Shown here in pieces: positions 1 to 7,900 of a stretch of DNA of 40,774 nt. The position numbers were made by a program, and so were the translations under genes. The notes beneath the pieces were generated by a model. The model ran no database searches and was not told where the DNA came from. It saw only the letters and a program-made list of their open reading frames with translations. The DNA is taken from assembly GCF_029869215.1 (NCBI RefSeq), contig NZ_JARWPM010000243.1, forward strand, positions 1 to 40,774, written 5' to 3'. The number at the start of each line of letters is the position of its first letter. Position 1 is the stretch's first letter. Source of the stretch: Nocardia carnea (GTDB lineage Bacteria > Actinomycetota > Actinomycetes > Mycobacteriales > Mycobacteriaceae).

Positions 1-275
1 GTCCCGGCGTGCTCACCGAGGCCGCCCGCTCGCTCGCCGCAGGTGCCGAGGCACTGCTCGGCCCGGCCGGTGACGGCGGCTGGTGGGCGCTGGGACTTTC
101 CGATCCCCGGGCCGCCCGGCTGCTCACCGGCCGTGCCGACGATGCGTGGCTGGCGAACTGGTCACGCGCCGAGGCCGTGGCGTCCCATCCGATCGACCCG
201 CTACGGCTCACCGAGATCGTGGTCGATCTGCTGAGCCGCCGTACCGCCGCCGCCCCCCCAGGCCACCGGTTCTGA
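1..275 (+). CDS. C-terminal part of a DUF2064 / TIGR04282-like glycosyltransferase (cut by window edge)
   Basis: Codons run in frame from base 3 to TGA at 273-275; the beginning lies outside the window, so this is a partial gene. The visible ~90 residues contain LGPAGDGGWWALGL, which resembles the conserved GPA.DGG(Y/W)..(I/L)GL block of DUF2064 (TIGR04282) proteins, a GT-A-fold family of putative sugar or nucleotidyl transferases. The substrate is unknown. Such a gene commonly sits near a glycosyltransferase and the menaquinone genes in mycobacteria, matching the menE neighbour here. The family call rests on one motif. Confidence 0.6.
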   Translation, partial: PGVLTEAARSLAAGAEALLGPAGDGGWWALGLSDPRAARLLTGRADDAWLANWSRAEAVASHPIDPLRLTEIVVDLLSRRTAAAPPGHRF

Positions 276-380
276 CCTGCTGCTGGGCCGCCTGGTAGCG
301 CGCCCCGATCCGATTGCCCCCCAACCGCGGCGGCGGGGCGTCCGCGGACGCCGGTCCCACGCCTGCGGTCGCGGCGCCCC

Positions 381-386
381 TACACT
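381..386 (+). promoter_or_regulatory. -10 box (TACACT) of a leaderless VOC gene
   Basis: TACACT fits the actinobacterial TAnnnT -10 consensus. Eight bases separate it from GTG at 395, so transcription probably starts at or next to the start codon. No Shine-Dalgarno sequence is visible before that GTG. Confidence 0.5.
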
Positions 387-394
387 TGTTCAGG

Positions 395-778
395 GTGGAT
401 ATCCTCAGCAGCCGGATCATTCTGCGCCCGCGCGACTATGCGACCACGCTGGCGTTCTACCGCGATTCCCTGGGCTTGGCCGTAGCCCGGGAATACCCGG
501 GCGGCACGGTGTTCTTCGCCGGGCAGGCACTGCTCGAGATCGCCGGGCACGGCGGGTCGGCGGACGATCCGGCCGGGTTCGCGGGAGCGATCTGGTTGCA
601 GGTGCGCGATGTCGGAGCGGTCGCGGTCGAACTGGCCCTGCGCGGGGTGACGATCGACCGCGCGCCGGTGACCGAACCGTGGGGTCTGGTCGAAATGTGG
701 CTGACCGATCCCGACGGTGTGCCGATCGTGCTGGTGGAAGTGCCGCAGGAGCATCCGCTCCGGCGGGACAACCGCTGA
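395..778 (+). CDS. VOC (glyoxalase/bleomycin resistance) superfamily protein
   Basis: A 127-residue protein beginning VDILSSRIILRPRDYATTLA. The pattern of a substrate-side strand, FYRDSLGLAVAREY, then WLTDPDGVPIVLVEV near the C-terminus is typical of the paired beta-alpha-beta-beta-beta units of the vicinal oxygen chelate fold. Members are small metal-dependent isomerases, dioxygenases or binding proteins; the substrate cannot be told. GTG 395 was chosen because the open frame further upstream encodes low-complexity residues unlike the family, and a -10 box lies just before it. It stands alone between the DUF2064 gene and menE. Confidence 0.8.
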   Translation: MDILSSRIILRPRDYATTLAFYRDSLGLAVAREYPGGTVFFAGQALLEIAGHGGSADDPAGFAGAIWLQVRDVGAVAVELALRGVTIDRAPVTEPWGLVEMWLTDPDGVPIVLVEVPQEHPLRRDNR

Positions 779-1072
779 TCGGGACCGGTCCGGTTTTCCG
801 ACGGGTTGCCAAGGACCGGCCCGCCGGGCGACGATACGATCGGATGGCCGCCCGATCACCGACGCCCGGTGCGACCGATTTCGTACCGTCCGACGAGTGA
901 ATCGCAGTCCCATGCCTGGCGAAGCCCCCTCCGACCATCCGGCTCCGGCGCCCTGTCCCAGCAGCGCCGACCCCTGCTGTCCGCGGTCCGGCGGACATGA
1001 CACCATCGCAGCCGTGAGCGAGTACAGCGTGCGCACCATGGCTTTCCGGAACCCCGGGGACAAGGCGCGGCC

Positions 1073-2236
1073 GTGACGAAAACCCTGCGTACCCTGCCCA
1101 TGCCCACCGGCAGCGGAGTCAGCGATGTCCTACCGCATCTGCGGCAGGTGCTCGACGGCAGCGGTTCGGCGGCCTGGCTGCCGGTGCCCACCAGCGATCG
1201 GCGCGAAGCCCGCCGGCTCGGTGACGCACTCGCGCCCGGTGAGCCGATCGACGACGATATCGCGCTGGTCGTCACCACCTCGGGTACCACCGGCGTGCCG
1301 AAGGGGGCCATGCTCACCGCGGCCGCGTTACGGGCCAGCGGCGACGCCACCCACGAACGGCTCGGCGGCCCGGGCAGCTGGCTGCTCGCACTGCCGACCC
1401 ATCACATCGCCGGCCTGCAGGTCCTGATGCGCTCACTGCTGGCGGGCACGGAACCGACGGTGGTGGATGTCTCCGGCGGGTTCCTGCCCGAGGCGCTGGC
1501 CGGGGCGATCGCGGGTATGCGCGGGGAACGCCGCTACACCTCGCTGGTGCCGACCCAGTTGATCAAGGTGCTCGACTCCCCGGCCGCGACCGCGGCTCTC
1601 GCCGAACTGGACGCCGTACTCATCGGCGGCGCCGCGACCCCGCTACCGCTCTACGAGCGTGCCCGCGACGCCGGAATCAATGTCGTGCGCACCTACGGGA
1701 TGAGCGAGACCTGCGGCGGTTGCGTGTACGACGGGGTGCCGCTGACCGGCGCCCTGGTGCGGATCGACAGCGGACGGATCCTGCTCGGCGGCGCCATGCT
1801 GGCCGCCGGGTACCGCAATATGCCCGACCATCCGGCTTTCGCCGAACCGGGCTGGTTCCGCACCGACGACGCGGGCGTCTTCGACAACGGCGTCCTCCGT
1901 GTTCAGGGCCGCCTCGACGAGGCGATCTCCACCGGCGGCCTGCTGGTGATCCCGCAGGTCGTGGAGGCGGTACTCGCAACACATCCCGCAGTCGCCGAAT
2001 GTGTGGTGCTGGGCCTGCCCGACGACCGGCTCGGGCAGCGGGTCGCGGTCGCGGTGGTACCCGTCCCGGGCGCGACACCCACCCTCGACGAACTGCGCGC
2101 GCATGTCCTTGCCGAACTGGACGCCGTCGCGGCGCCGCGCGAACTCACCCTGGTCGACGAGATCCCGCTGCTGGGCCCGGGCAAACCGGACCGTGCCGAA
2201 CTGCGCAAGCATCTGCTTGCCGGTTCGGCCTCGTGA
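1073..2236 (+). CDS. menE: o-succinylbenzoate-CoA ligase (menaquinone synthesis)
   Basis: A 387-residue ANL-superfamily adenylating enzyme that activates o-succinylbenzoate to its CoA thioester in cytoplasmic menaquinone synthesis. Visible motifs: the AMP-binding P-loop VVTTSGTTGVPKGAML (about residues 65-80), HHIAG, RTYGMSETCGG (A5 motif), GWFRTDDAG (A7) and the C-terminal LGPGKPDRAELR with the A10-type lysine. The length is near that of short actinobacterial MenE proteins, which lack the long N-terminal part of larger acyl-CoA ligases. menA lies 0.6 kb downstream on the same strand, supporting the assignment. The GTG start forms a GTGA overlap with a tiny upstream frame. Confidence 0.9.
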   Translation: MTKTLRTLPMPTGSGVSDVLPHLRQVLDGSGSAAWLPVPTSDRREARRLGDALAPGEPIDDDIALVVTTSGTTGVPKGAMLTAAALRASGDATHERLGGPGSWLLALPTHHIAGLQVLMRSLLAGTEPTVVDVSGGFLPEALAGAIAGMRGERRYTSLVPTQLIKVLDSPAATAALAELDAVLIGGAATPLPLYERARDAGINVVRTYGMSETCGGCVYDGVPLTGALVRIDSGRILLGGAMLAAGYRNMPDHPAFAEPGWFRTDDAGVFDNGVLRVQGRLDEAISTGGLLVIPQVVEAVLATHPAVAECVVLGLPDDRLGQRVAVAVVPVPGATPTLDELRAHVLAELDAVAAPRELTLVDEIPLLGPGKPDRAELRKHLLAGSAS

Positions 2237-2356
2237 ACCACGCGCTCGCGGGTCGGGCGTAGGTGAGCCGCTGACCCGCGTTCACGCCCGGACCGGCGAC
2301 GGCCGCGCCGGATACCGCACCACGGCCTCGGCTCGGAGGCGCCGCGCCGGTATGAC

Positions 2357-2644
2357 TCAGGGCTCCTCGTCGGCGTAGGCACCGTCGTAGTCGTCGACCA
2401 GCGGTACCGGAATGGACTGTTCGGCCACATCGGCGGGGTCGGCGGCATGCCACCGGTCCGGGACGCCCGCGGCGGGCACGGTGTCCTCCGGAACCGGCAT
2501 ATCCTCCGGAACCGAACGCGGGTCGATATCGGTGTACGGGGCGTCGTCCGGGTAGGCCGGTGCGTCCTGTTCGGCACGGTCGGCCTCGGGCACCGCATCG
2601 AAGGCGCCGGGTTCGGCCGTCCGGGAAACCTTGTGCTGGGCCAT
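2357..2644 (-). CDS. Small acidic proline/aspartate-rich hypothetical protein
   Basis: A 95-residue protein starting MAQHKVSRTAEPGAF and rich in D, E, P and A, with no membrane segment or cysteine, so probably disordered. A strong purine-rich Shine-Dalgarno (GGAGGAGAGG) lies about 7 nt before the ATG, which supports a real gene. It lies between menE and menA on the opposite strand. No family was recognised and no function is assigned. Confidence 0.7.
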   Translation of the reverse strand: MAQHKVSRTAEPGAFDAVPEADRAEQDAPAYPDDAPYTDIDPRSVPEDMPVPEDTVPAAGVPDRWHAADPADVAEQSIPVPLVDDYDGAYADEEP

Positions 2645-2810
2645 GGTGGGCTCCTCTCCTCCGCATTGACCTCGCCGGGCGGATACCCGTCGAGAGGAAG
2701 ATCAGTCCAACGAACTCGAGAATGCCCGCGCGAGCCCGATCGGGCAAGTACCGCCCGCCGTGCACCTGCCGGGTCCGGTCTGCGAATGGGCCCGCTCCGG
2801 CCGCGCGCAC

Positions 2811-2816
2811 TAGGCT
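2811..2816 (+). promoter_or_regulatory. -10 box (TAGGCT) of leaderless menA
   Basis: TAGGCT (TAnnnT) is followed by exactly six bases and then ATG 2823, the geometry expected for a leaderless mRNA. There is no Shine-Dalgarno sequence in the six-base gap. Confidence 0.55.
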
Positions 2817-2822
2817 TCGGGA

Positions 2823-3695
2823 ATGGCTACCGCAGCACAATGGCTCGAGGGCGCCCGGCCCCGCACCCTGCCGAACGCGATCGCCCCCGTTCTCGCCGGA
2901 ACCGGCGCCGCGGCCGCCATCGACGGTGCCGTCTGGTGGAAAGCGCTGCTGGCGCTGGGGGTTTCGCTGGCTCTGATCATCGGCGTCAATTACGCCAACG
3001 ACTACTCCGACGGTATCCGCGGTACCGACGACGAACGCGTCGGCCCGCTGCGCCTGGTCGGTTCCGGCCTCGCCACCCCTGCCGCGGTGCGCACCGCGGC
3101 CGTGGCGAGCCTCACCGTGGGAGCGGTGCTCGGCCTGGTGCTCGCCGCGCTCTCCGCCTGGTGGCTGGTGCTGATCGGCGCGGTATGCCTGGCCGGGGCG
3201 TGGTTCTACACCGGCGGGAGCAAACCCTACGGCTACCGCGGGTTCGGGGAGATCGCGGTTTTCGTGTTCTTCGGCCTGGTCGCGGTGCTCGGCACCCAGT
3301 TCGTGCAGGCCGGGCGGGTCGACTGGGCCGGGGTCGCGCTGGCCGTCGGGGTCGGCTCGTTCTCCAGTGCGGTGCTGGTGGCGAACAATCTGCGCGATAT
3401 CCCCACCGATACCGAATCCGGGAAAACCACCTTGGCGGTGAAACTCGGTGACACCCGAACTCGCACGCTGCACATAGTGCTCCTGGCGGCCCCGTTCGTG
3501 ATGAGCTCGATCCTCGTACTGCGCACCCCGTGGGTCCTCGTCGGCCTACTCGCCGCGCCGCTGGCCCTGCGCGCCAACGCGCCGGTCCGGGCCGGCAAGG
3601 GCGGGCTGGAACTGATCCCCGCGCTCCGCGATTCCGGCCTGGCCATGCTGGCCTGGTCCGCACTCACCGCCCTCGCCCTCGGCCTGGCCGCCTGA
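2823..3695 (+). CDS. menA: 1,4-dihydroxy-2-naphthoate polyprenyltransferase
   Basis: A 290-residue UbiA-superfamily integral membrane enzyme that prenylates 1,4-dihydroxy-2-naphthoate to demethylmenaquinone. The first Asp-rich motif is [15 protein letters not shown] (about residues 58-72) and the second is [19 protein letters not shown] (about 189-207); both bind the Mg-diphosphate of the prenyl donor. The remaining sequence is a run of hydrophobic helices, as expected for about eight or nine membrane spans. The N-terminal [17 protein letters not shown] block is typical of MenA. It is preceded by its own -10 box and appears monocistronic. Confidence 0.95.
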   Translation: MATAAQWLEGARPRTLPNAIAPVLAGTGAAAAIDGAVWWKALLALGVSLALIIGVNYANDYSDGIRGTDDERVGPLRLVGSGLATPAAVRTAAVASLTVGAVLGLVLAALSAWWLVLIGAVCLAGAWFYTGGSKPYGYRGFGEIAVFVFFGLVAVLGTQFVQAGRVDWAGVALAVGVGSFSSAVLVANNLRDIPTDTESGKTTLAVKLGDTRTRTLHIVLLAAPFVMSSILVLRTPWVLVGLLAAPLALRANAPVRAGKGGLELIPALRDSGLAMLAWSALTALALGLAA

Positions 3696-3700
3696 ACCCC

Positions 3701-3721
3701 GCCGCCCTATCTCTGGGCGGC
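3701..3721 (+). terminator. Hairpin between convergent menA and holin-like gene
   Basis: GCCGCCC, a seven-base loop, then GGGCGGC: a perfect 7-bp stem 6 nt after the menA stop and before the convergent gene's stop. There is no T-tract, so termination in either direction is plausible but not certain. Confidence 0.45.
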
Positions 3722-3739
3722 ACGCTCCGCGCGCCGAAC

Positions 3740-4120
3740 TCAGTCGTCGGGCAGGAGGATGCCGATCGCCCAGTTCACGACGGTGATGATGAGGGCGCCC
3801 AGTAACGCGGCCCAGAAGCCGTCGATCCGCAGGCCGTAATCGGTGGCCTCGGTGATCCACGCGGTCAGCCACAGCATCAACGCGTTGATCACCAGCAGGA
3901 ACAAGCCGAGTGTCACGATCACCAAGGGCAGCGACAGCAACTTCACGATCGGCTTGACGAACGCGTTCACCAGGGTGAACACCACCGCCACCGCGAGCAG
4001 GACAACGATTTTCGCGCCGTTGCCCTGATCCGCCGGAGAAATGATCTCGATTTTGCCGACCCACAACGCGGCAAGCCAGATGGCGAACGCGGTGCCGATC
4101 AGCCGGAGCACAAGCTGCAT
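3740..4120 (-). CDS. Phage holin family IV / YvlD-like membrane protein
   Basis: A 126-residue protein with four hydrophobic segments (about residues 3-20, 38-58, 66-90 and 101-122) and short loops such as FVKPIVKLLSLPL and LFLLVINALMLWLTAW. This matches the small four-TM family annotated as mycobacterial phage holin superfamily IV (Pfam PF04020), which is chromosomal and of unknown role; there is no lysis cassette here, so a phage function should not be assumed. TAGCAT at 4126-4131 could be a -10 box, but the gap to ATG is only five bases. Confidence 0.8.
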   Translation of the reverse strand: MQLVLRLIGTAFAIWLAALWVGKIEIISPADQGNGAKIVVLLAVAVVFTLVNAFVKPIVKLLSLPLVIVTLGLFLLVINALMLWLTAWITEATDYGLRIDGFWAALLGALIITVVNWAIGILLPDD

Positions 4121-4150
4121 ACCCCATGCTAGGCACAGTGGTGTTTATTT

Positions 4151-4167
4151 GCGCGCCTTCGGCGCGC
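4151..4167 (-). terminator. GC-rich hairpin downstream of the Clp-N gene
   Basis: GCGCGCC-TTC-GGCGCGC forms a perfect 7-bp stem with a three-base loop, 13 nt after the Clp-N stop codon. No run of T follows on the minus strand, so this is a candidate terminator or a 3'-end stabiliser. Confidence 0.45.
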
Positions 4168-4179
4168 GGGTTTCGGCCC

Positions 4180-4749
4180 TCAGGCTGCTCGGTCCAGGTG
4201 GGTGTTGACCTGGTCTCGTAGTCCGGTGAGAACGTCGGGGCCGCCGAGGAGTTCGGTGGTGACCGGGTTGGGGGCGCGCAGGATGGCGAGCAGGATATGT
4301 CCCGACTCGATGGTTTTGTCTTTGCGCGCCAGCGCCTCTCGGAGCGCGAGTTCCACGATCTTCTTGGCGTCCCGGCTGAACGGGATATGCCCGAACCGCA
4401 TACGGCCGCTCCGGGATTCTTCCGGCGGGACGGCACGATCCAGCGCGTCGGCACCGAAATTCGCTTCCAGGCTTTCACGGACCGCGTCGAGGTCGATTCC
4501 GATGGACCGCAGCGCCTCCGCGTCTTCCGCGCCCAGCGGTTCGTCACGCGCCGCGGCGCGGAGGCGGCGCAGCGCGGAGGCGAGGGTGATTCCGTTGCGT
4601 TCCAGCAGAGTGTGCAGTGCCGGTTCGGCCTCTTCCAGCAGACCGAGCAACAGATGCTCGACCCCGATCTCCGGTGACCGTAGTTCGCGCGCGGACTCCT
4701 GGGCCGCGACAACCGCCGACCGGGCGTTCCTGGTGAACCTCTCGAACAT
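4180..4749 (-). CDS. Stand-alone double Clp N-domain protein
   Basis: A 189-residue protein with two Clp repeat (Clp-N) motifs: MFERFTRNARSAVVAAQ...GVEHLLLGLL at the N-terminus and KKIVELALREALARKDKTIESGHILLAILR in the C-terminal half. These are the substrate- or adaptor-binding N-domains of ClpA/ClpC, but no AAA+ module follows, so it cannot itself unfold proteins. An adaptor, decoy or regulatory role with the Clp protease is an inference. Its ATG directly abuts the TAG stop of the upstream HTH gene, so the two are almost certainly co-transcribed and translationally coupled. Confidence 0.85.
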   Translation of the reverse strand: MFERFTRNARSAVVAAQESARELRSPEIGVEHLLLGLLEEAEPALHTLLERNGITLASALRRLRAAARDEPLGAEDAEALRSIGIDLDAVRESLEANFGADALDRAVPPEESRSGRMRFGHIPFSRDAKKIVELALREALARKDKTIESGHILLAILRAPNPVTTELLGGPDVLTGLRDQVNTHLDRAA

Positions 4750-4971
4750 CTACCGACTCCTGACTTTCCGGTTGTATTTCTGATGAACCGCCTGCTTGCT
4801 GACCTCGAGCGCGTCCGCGATGGCCTGCCACGACCAGCCCTGGTCCCGGGCGTTGCCCACCTGGATGGCCTCCAGCCGGTCGAGTAGCCGGCGTAGCGCC
4901 AGCACCGCCCGCAGCCCCACGGCGGGGTCGGGACTGCCGGCCGCGGCAGCGAGTGTGGTTGCTTCTGTCAT
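4750..4971 (-). CDS. Small helix-turn-helix protein, partner of the Clp-N protein
   Basis: A 73-residue protein whose C-terminal part, GWSWQAIADALEVSKQAVHQKY, is a clear HTH: WQAIADAL as the support helix, then SKQAVHQKY as recognition helix. The preceding LRAVLALRRLLDRLEAIQVGNAR looks like an amphipathic dimerisation helix. There is no ligand domain. The start is ATG 4971, with no Shine-Dalgarno sequence; a -10 box six bases upstream suggests a leaderless message. Two identical-arm palindromes overlap its promoter, suggesting autorepression. It forms a two-gene operon with the Clp-N gene. Confidence 0.85.
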   Translation of the reverse strand: MTEATTLAAAAGSPDPAVGLRAVLALRRLLDRLEAIQVGNARDQGWSWQAIADALEVSKQAVHQKYNRKVRSR

Positions 4972-4973
4972 AT

Positions 4974-5017
4974 GTCAATTTTGATTGACGACACCGTGGC
5001 TGTCAATAAAAATTGAC
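4974..5017. promoter_or_regulatory. Two GTCAATnnnnATTGAC operators
   Basis: Two perfect palindromes share the same arms: GTCAAT-TTTG-ATTGAC at 4974-4989 and GTCAAT-AAAA-ATTGAC at 5002-5017. Start-to-start spacing is 28 bp. They stand out as AT-rich in very GC-rich DNA. The first covers the predicted -10 box and the second the -35 box of the HTH/Clp-N operon, the arrangement expected for an autorepressor with two dimer sites. Which protein binds is inferred, the adjacent HTH protein being the obvious candidate. Confidence 0.75.
4978..5006 (-). promoter_or_regulatory. Promoter of HTH/Clp-N operon (TTGACA-17-CAAAAT)
   Basis: On the minus strand, TTGACA (5001-5006) is a perfect -35 hexamer, followed by a 17-bp spacer and CAAAAT (4978-4983) as -10. 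Six bases then lead to ATG 4971, implying a leaderless transcript. Confidence 0.65.
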
Positions 5018-5068
5018 GAAAGGTGCCGCAATCGCGGTGCAAGGGCCGTGCAAGACCGGCAGGGAACC

Positions 5069-5330
5069 GTGAGTGCCCTGACGAAACACGAATCAGCCGC
5101 ATCGCTCGCCATCGAGGCGACCGGCCTGGTCAAGGTGTGTTCGGCACCTAGCGCGCCGTCGACGGAGTGAGCCCTGCGGTACCGCAGGGCTCCGTCTACG
5201 GCGTCCTCGGACCGAACGGCGCCGGGAAGACCACCACCATCCGCATGCTCGACACGCTGCTACGGCCCGACGGCGCAGCGCCCGCGTCTTCGGCCACGAT
5301 GTACGGACCTGATCGGCACGCAGTGCGAGC
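5069..5330 (+). pseudogene. Broken ABC transporter ATP-binding gene (DrrA/daunorubicin-resistance type)
   Basis: Starting at GTG 5069 the sequence reads like an ABC ATPase start (ASLAIEATGLVKV), then a 2-base slip in a tgtg stretch near 5138 and an in-frame TAG interrupt what would read VFGT-RAVDGV. The frame that then opens gives the Walker A block [19 protein letters not shown], followed by a second slip near 5275-5280 (the expected ARVFGHDV lies in the other frame) and a third near 5300. Nothing resembling the signature motif LSGGQ or Walker B follows before the convergent neighbour. It is a truncated, multiply frameshifted relic; the original permease partner is absent. Confidence 0.85.
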
Positions 5331-5450
5331 CGATAGCCGCCCGGCCCGCTTCCAGCACGGGGAGACGGCCGCCCGAGCGGCCTGGATCGAGATCCATACC
5401 GGAGTCATCGAATGCGCCCGGTGGTATGGCGATCGTGTCGAATCCCGGTG

Positions 5451-6536
5451 TCAGCCGGACCAGCGGCCGGTCGCGAAGAACTCCTCGAGAACCGCCGTCG
5501 GCCCCGTGAGATCCCAGCCCTGTGCGGCGACCCAGTCGTCGTCGAAATAGGTGCCCGCATACCGTTCGCCACCGTCACACAGCAGCGTTACCACACTGCC
5601 ACCCCGCCCGGCGGCCAGCAGCTCCGCGATCAGTGCGCAGGCACCCCAGAAATTCGTACCGGTCGACCCCCCGACCCGTCGGCCCAAACCGAGACCGGCG
5701 AACCGTGCCGCGGCGATCGAGGCGGCATCGGGTACATGGAGCATCCGGTCCACCACCTCCGGGACGAACGAGGGCTCCACCCGCGGCCGGCCGATGCCCT
5801 CGATCCGGGAGGGCATCCCGGTCGTGTAATCGCGGGCGCCGGTTTCGTAGGCGCCGTAGAAGGCGGAATTGTCGGGGTCCACCACCGCCAGCCGGGTCGC
5901 GTATCGGCGGTACCGCAGGTACCGGCCGATGGTGGCGCTGGTCCCGCCGGTTCCGGCGCCGACGACGATCCATTCCGGCACCGGGTTGGACTCCAGCCGC
6001 AACTGCTCGAAGATCGATTCGGCGATATTGTTGTTGCCCCGCCAGTCGGTGGCGCGTTCGGCGTTGGTGAACTGATCCAGATAGTGCCCGCCGCATTCGG
6101 CCGCCAGCCGCGCCGCCTCGGTGTACATATCCGGTGGCCGTTCCACATAGTGGCAGCGCCCGCCCTGCGCTTCGATCAGCGCGATCTTCTGCGGCGAGGT
6201 ACGCGCCGGCACCACCGCGACGAACTCCAGCCCCAGCAATTTGGCGAAATACGCCTCACTGACCGCCGTCGACCCCGAGGACGCCTCCACAATCGTGGTG
6301 CCCTCGGTGATCCAGCCGTTGCACAGCCCGTACAGGAACAGCGATCGGGCCAGCCGATGCTTCAGGCTGCCGGTGATATGAGTCGATTCGTCCTTGAGAT
6401 ACAGCTGCACATTCCAGTCCGGCGGCAGCGGATAGCGCAGCAGATGGGTATCGGCGCTGCGTTGCGCGTCGGCGTCGATGAGCCGGACGGCGTTATCGGC
6501 CCAATCCCGCGGATTCCCGCGAGTACAGCTCCTCAC
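5451..6536 (-). CDS. cds1: PLP-dependent cysteine desulfhydrase / cysteine synthase-like enzyme (Cds1-type)
   Basis: A 361-residue fold-type II PLP enzyme. Visible: [17 protein letters not shown] with the PLP lysine in the SLKHR block (about residues 57-60), [13 protein letters not shown] (the substrate-carboxylate loop, SGSTA), and [15 protein letters not shown], the glycine-rich phosphate-binding loop. The sequence resembles mycobacterial Cds1 (Rv3684), an L-cysteine desulfhydrase releasing H2S, pyruvate and ammonia, more than CysK or CysM; the reaction is therefore inferred from family. The GTG start overlaps the DUF4229 stop by 4 bp (GTGA), indicating one transcript. Confidence 0.75.
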   Translation of the reverse strand: MRSCTRGNPRDWADNAVRLIDADAQRSADTHLLRYPLPPDWNVQLYLKDESTHITGSLKHRLARSLFLYGLCNGWITEGTTIVEASSGSTAVSEAYFAKLLGLEFVAVVPARTSPQKIALIEAQGGRCHYVERPPDMYTEAARLAAECGGHYLDQFTNAERATDWRGNNNIAESIFEQLRLESNPVPEWIVVGAGTGGTSATIGRYLRYRRYATRLAVVDPDNSAFYGAYETGARDYTTGMPSRIEGIGRPRVEPSFVPEVVDRMLHVPDAASIAAARFAGLGLGRRVGGSTGTNFWGACALIAELLAAGRGGSVVTLLCDGGERYAGTYFDDDWVAAQGWDLTGPTAVLEEFFATGRWSG

Positions 6537-7129
6537 GCGGTACCGCCGGAGCCGTCCGCCGGGCCCCGCCCCGGTTTCCCGGTACCGGAGTCGTTGCCGG
6601 CATCCGCCCCCTCTGCCTTGTCCCGGTCCGCACCGCCGGCCTCGGATCCGGCCGAACCGGTCCGCGAAGTCTCGGGCCGTTCCGCGCTCTCGGGCGCACT
6701 CCGGCGGCCGGGCTCGGATTCACCCGGCGAGCTCTCGGGCCGCCCCGACCGGCGTTTGCCCGATTCGTCCGCTCCCGTATCCGTGGGCTCGGCCGCCCCC
6801 GGCTCCCCGCGCAACCGGGCGCGCAACTCCGCCTTGTCCCGGCGGCGGCGTTCGTCGATCGCGGCGATATCGGAGTTCACCTGGGCCCGCAGCCCCTTGA
6901 ACAGCGTGAGCGAGAGCGGCATGGCGATCACGATGGCGAACAGAATGGCCACGACCAGCGGTACCTGCACCGAGACCACCGCGGCACCGGCAACGATCAC
7001 GACGGTGAGCAGCACGACGAGCACCAGCCGCGCCAGCGTGTAGAGCGCCAGGTTGCGGGCGAGCCGGCGGCCGGGCGAGGTAGCGGGCTGCGGGGCGGTC
7101 GATTCCTCGGAAGGGTTCGCGTCACTCAC
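6533..7129 (-). CDS. DUF4229 membrane protein with charged C-terminal tail
   Basis: A 198-residue protein: a short polar N-terminus, two hydrophobic helices (about residues 26-48 and 52-72; [18 protein letters not shown] and [18 protein letters not shown]), then a basic segment [21 protein letters not shown] and a long disordered tail rich in E, S, G, R and P. This is the layout of the actinobacterial DUF4229 family, whose function is unknown. GTG 7129 lies six bases after a TACGCT -10 box, suggesting leaderless expression. It is co-transcribed with the downstream PLP enzyme. Confidence 0.8.
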   Translation of the reverse strand: MSDANPSEESTAPQPATSPGRRLARNLALYTLARLVLVVLLTVVIVAGAAVVSVQVPLVVAILFAIVIAMPLSLTLFKGLRAQVNSDIAAIDERRRRDKAELRARLRGEPGAAEPTDTGADESGKRRSGRPESSPGESEPGRRSAPESAERPETSRTGSAGSEAGGADRDKAEGADAGNDSGTGKPGRGPADGSGGTA

Positions 7130-7135
7130 CTGACC

Positions 7136-7141
7136 AGCGTA
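7136..7141 (-). promoter_or_regulatory. -10 box (TACGCT) of the leaderless DUF4229 gene
   Basis: On the minus strand, TACGCT is followed by GGTCAG and then GTG 7129. The six-base gap fits a transcript beginning at the start codon. Confidence 0.5.
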
Positions 7142-7289
7142 AGCGAACCGTTAGCTGCCGCCACACGGGCACATCCGATTTGTCCATTACCTCCCCTTTA
7201 CCAACAGTAGGTGGTTCGAGTACCCGGGGGTCGCGGTGCCACTATGTCGGAATCCGATGAGAAAACGTGACGAAACAGAAAGGTTTGCC

Positions 7290-7505
7290 ATGACCGCGAT
7301 TGCCGTCGGGGCCCAGGAGAACCTGCTGACCCCCGGCCAGGTTGCCGCCCTGTTCCACGTAGACCCCAAAACCGTCACCCGCTGGGCACATGCGGGGCGG
7401 CTCGGCTCCCTGCGCACCCCGGGCGGACATCGCCGGTTCCGCGAATCGGAGGTGCTGCGCCTGCTCGAATCGCTCACCACCGAAGCGACCGTGCGCGGCG
7501 CCTGA
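7290..7505 (+). CDS. BldC-family MerR-like DNA-binding protein
   Basis: A 71-residue protein that is almost entirely a winged HTH: LLTPGQVAALFHVDPKTVTRWAHAGRLG followed by the wing SLRTPGGHRRFRESEVLRLL. This is the signature of small BldC-type regulators, which in Streptomyces bind direct repeats cooperatively and control development. ATG 7290 was chosen for its AGAAAGG Shine-Dalgarno; upstream in-frame codons lack family similarity. It stands alone and is followed by a strong hairpin. The target genes cannot be inferred. Confidence 0.85.
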   Translation: MTAIAVGAQENLLTPGQVAALFHVDPKTVTRWAHAGRLGSLRTPGGHRRFRESEVLRLLESLTTEATVRGA

Positions 7506-7528
7506 TATTCGGCTCCGCACCAGGGCAC

Positions 7529-7555
7529 CTCGGCCGCACAGCAGTTGCGGCCGAG
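7529..7555 (+). terminator. Hairpin terminator after the BldC-like gene
   Basis: CTCGGCCGCA, a seven-base loop, then TGCGGCCGAG: a perfect 10-bp stem starting 24 nt after the stop codon. There is no marked T-tract, which is common in actinobacterial terminators. Confidence 0.6.
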
Positions 7556-7646
7556 CACGACCCGCGGCGGTGATCCACCCTCTCGGGGCCGGTGCTCTTA
7601 CCGACCGGCACTCCGGGAGTTAACCTCGATAGAGGAGGTGAGCCAC

Positions 7647-7847
7647 GTGATGTACGTGTTGGCACTCATCGTGATCGTGGTGCTCGCGGTGCTGTGCTGG
7701 AAAGCGTTCGGGCCCGGACGCCCCACATCCGCGCCGGGACCGGCCCGTAAGCGGGTGCTCGGACCGGATGATGATCCCGAATTCCTCTGGCGTATCTCGC
7801 ACCCGCGCCACCGCACCGACGGTGATCCGGAATCCACCGAGCCCTGA
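7647..7847 (+). CDS. Small single-pass membrane protein
   Basis: A 66-residue protein with an N-terminal membrane helix (MYVLALIVIVVLAVLCW) and a polar tail containing PDDDPEFLWRISHPRHR. A good AGGAGG Shine-Dalgarno at 7633-7638 lies 8 nt before GTG 7647; ATG 7650 is an alternative. No family with known function was recognised. The DDPEFLW motif may be a conserved binding patch, but that is a guess. Confidence 0.7.
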   Translation: MMYVLALIVIVVLAVLCWKAFGPGRPTSAPGPARKRVLGPDDDPEFLWRISHPRHRTDGDPESTEP

Positions 7848-7900
7848 CCACCGAACCGGTACGGCGGGTGCATATCGCCGCGCCACCGGGCGCCGCGTAT

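Noticed and set aside
3740..4120. Holin-like protein as evidence of a prophage
   Set aside because: This four-TM family is a normal chromosomal gene of actinobacteria, and no other phage gene is nearby.
5412..7043. Long open frame on the plus strand opposite the Cds1 and DUF4229 genes
   Set aside because: It is an antisense shadow of well-supported genes in GC-rich DNA; its translation is Arg/Pro-rich without domains.
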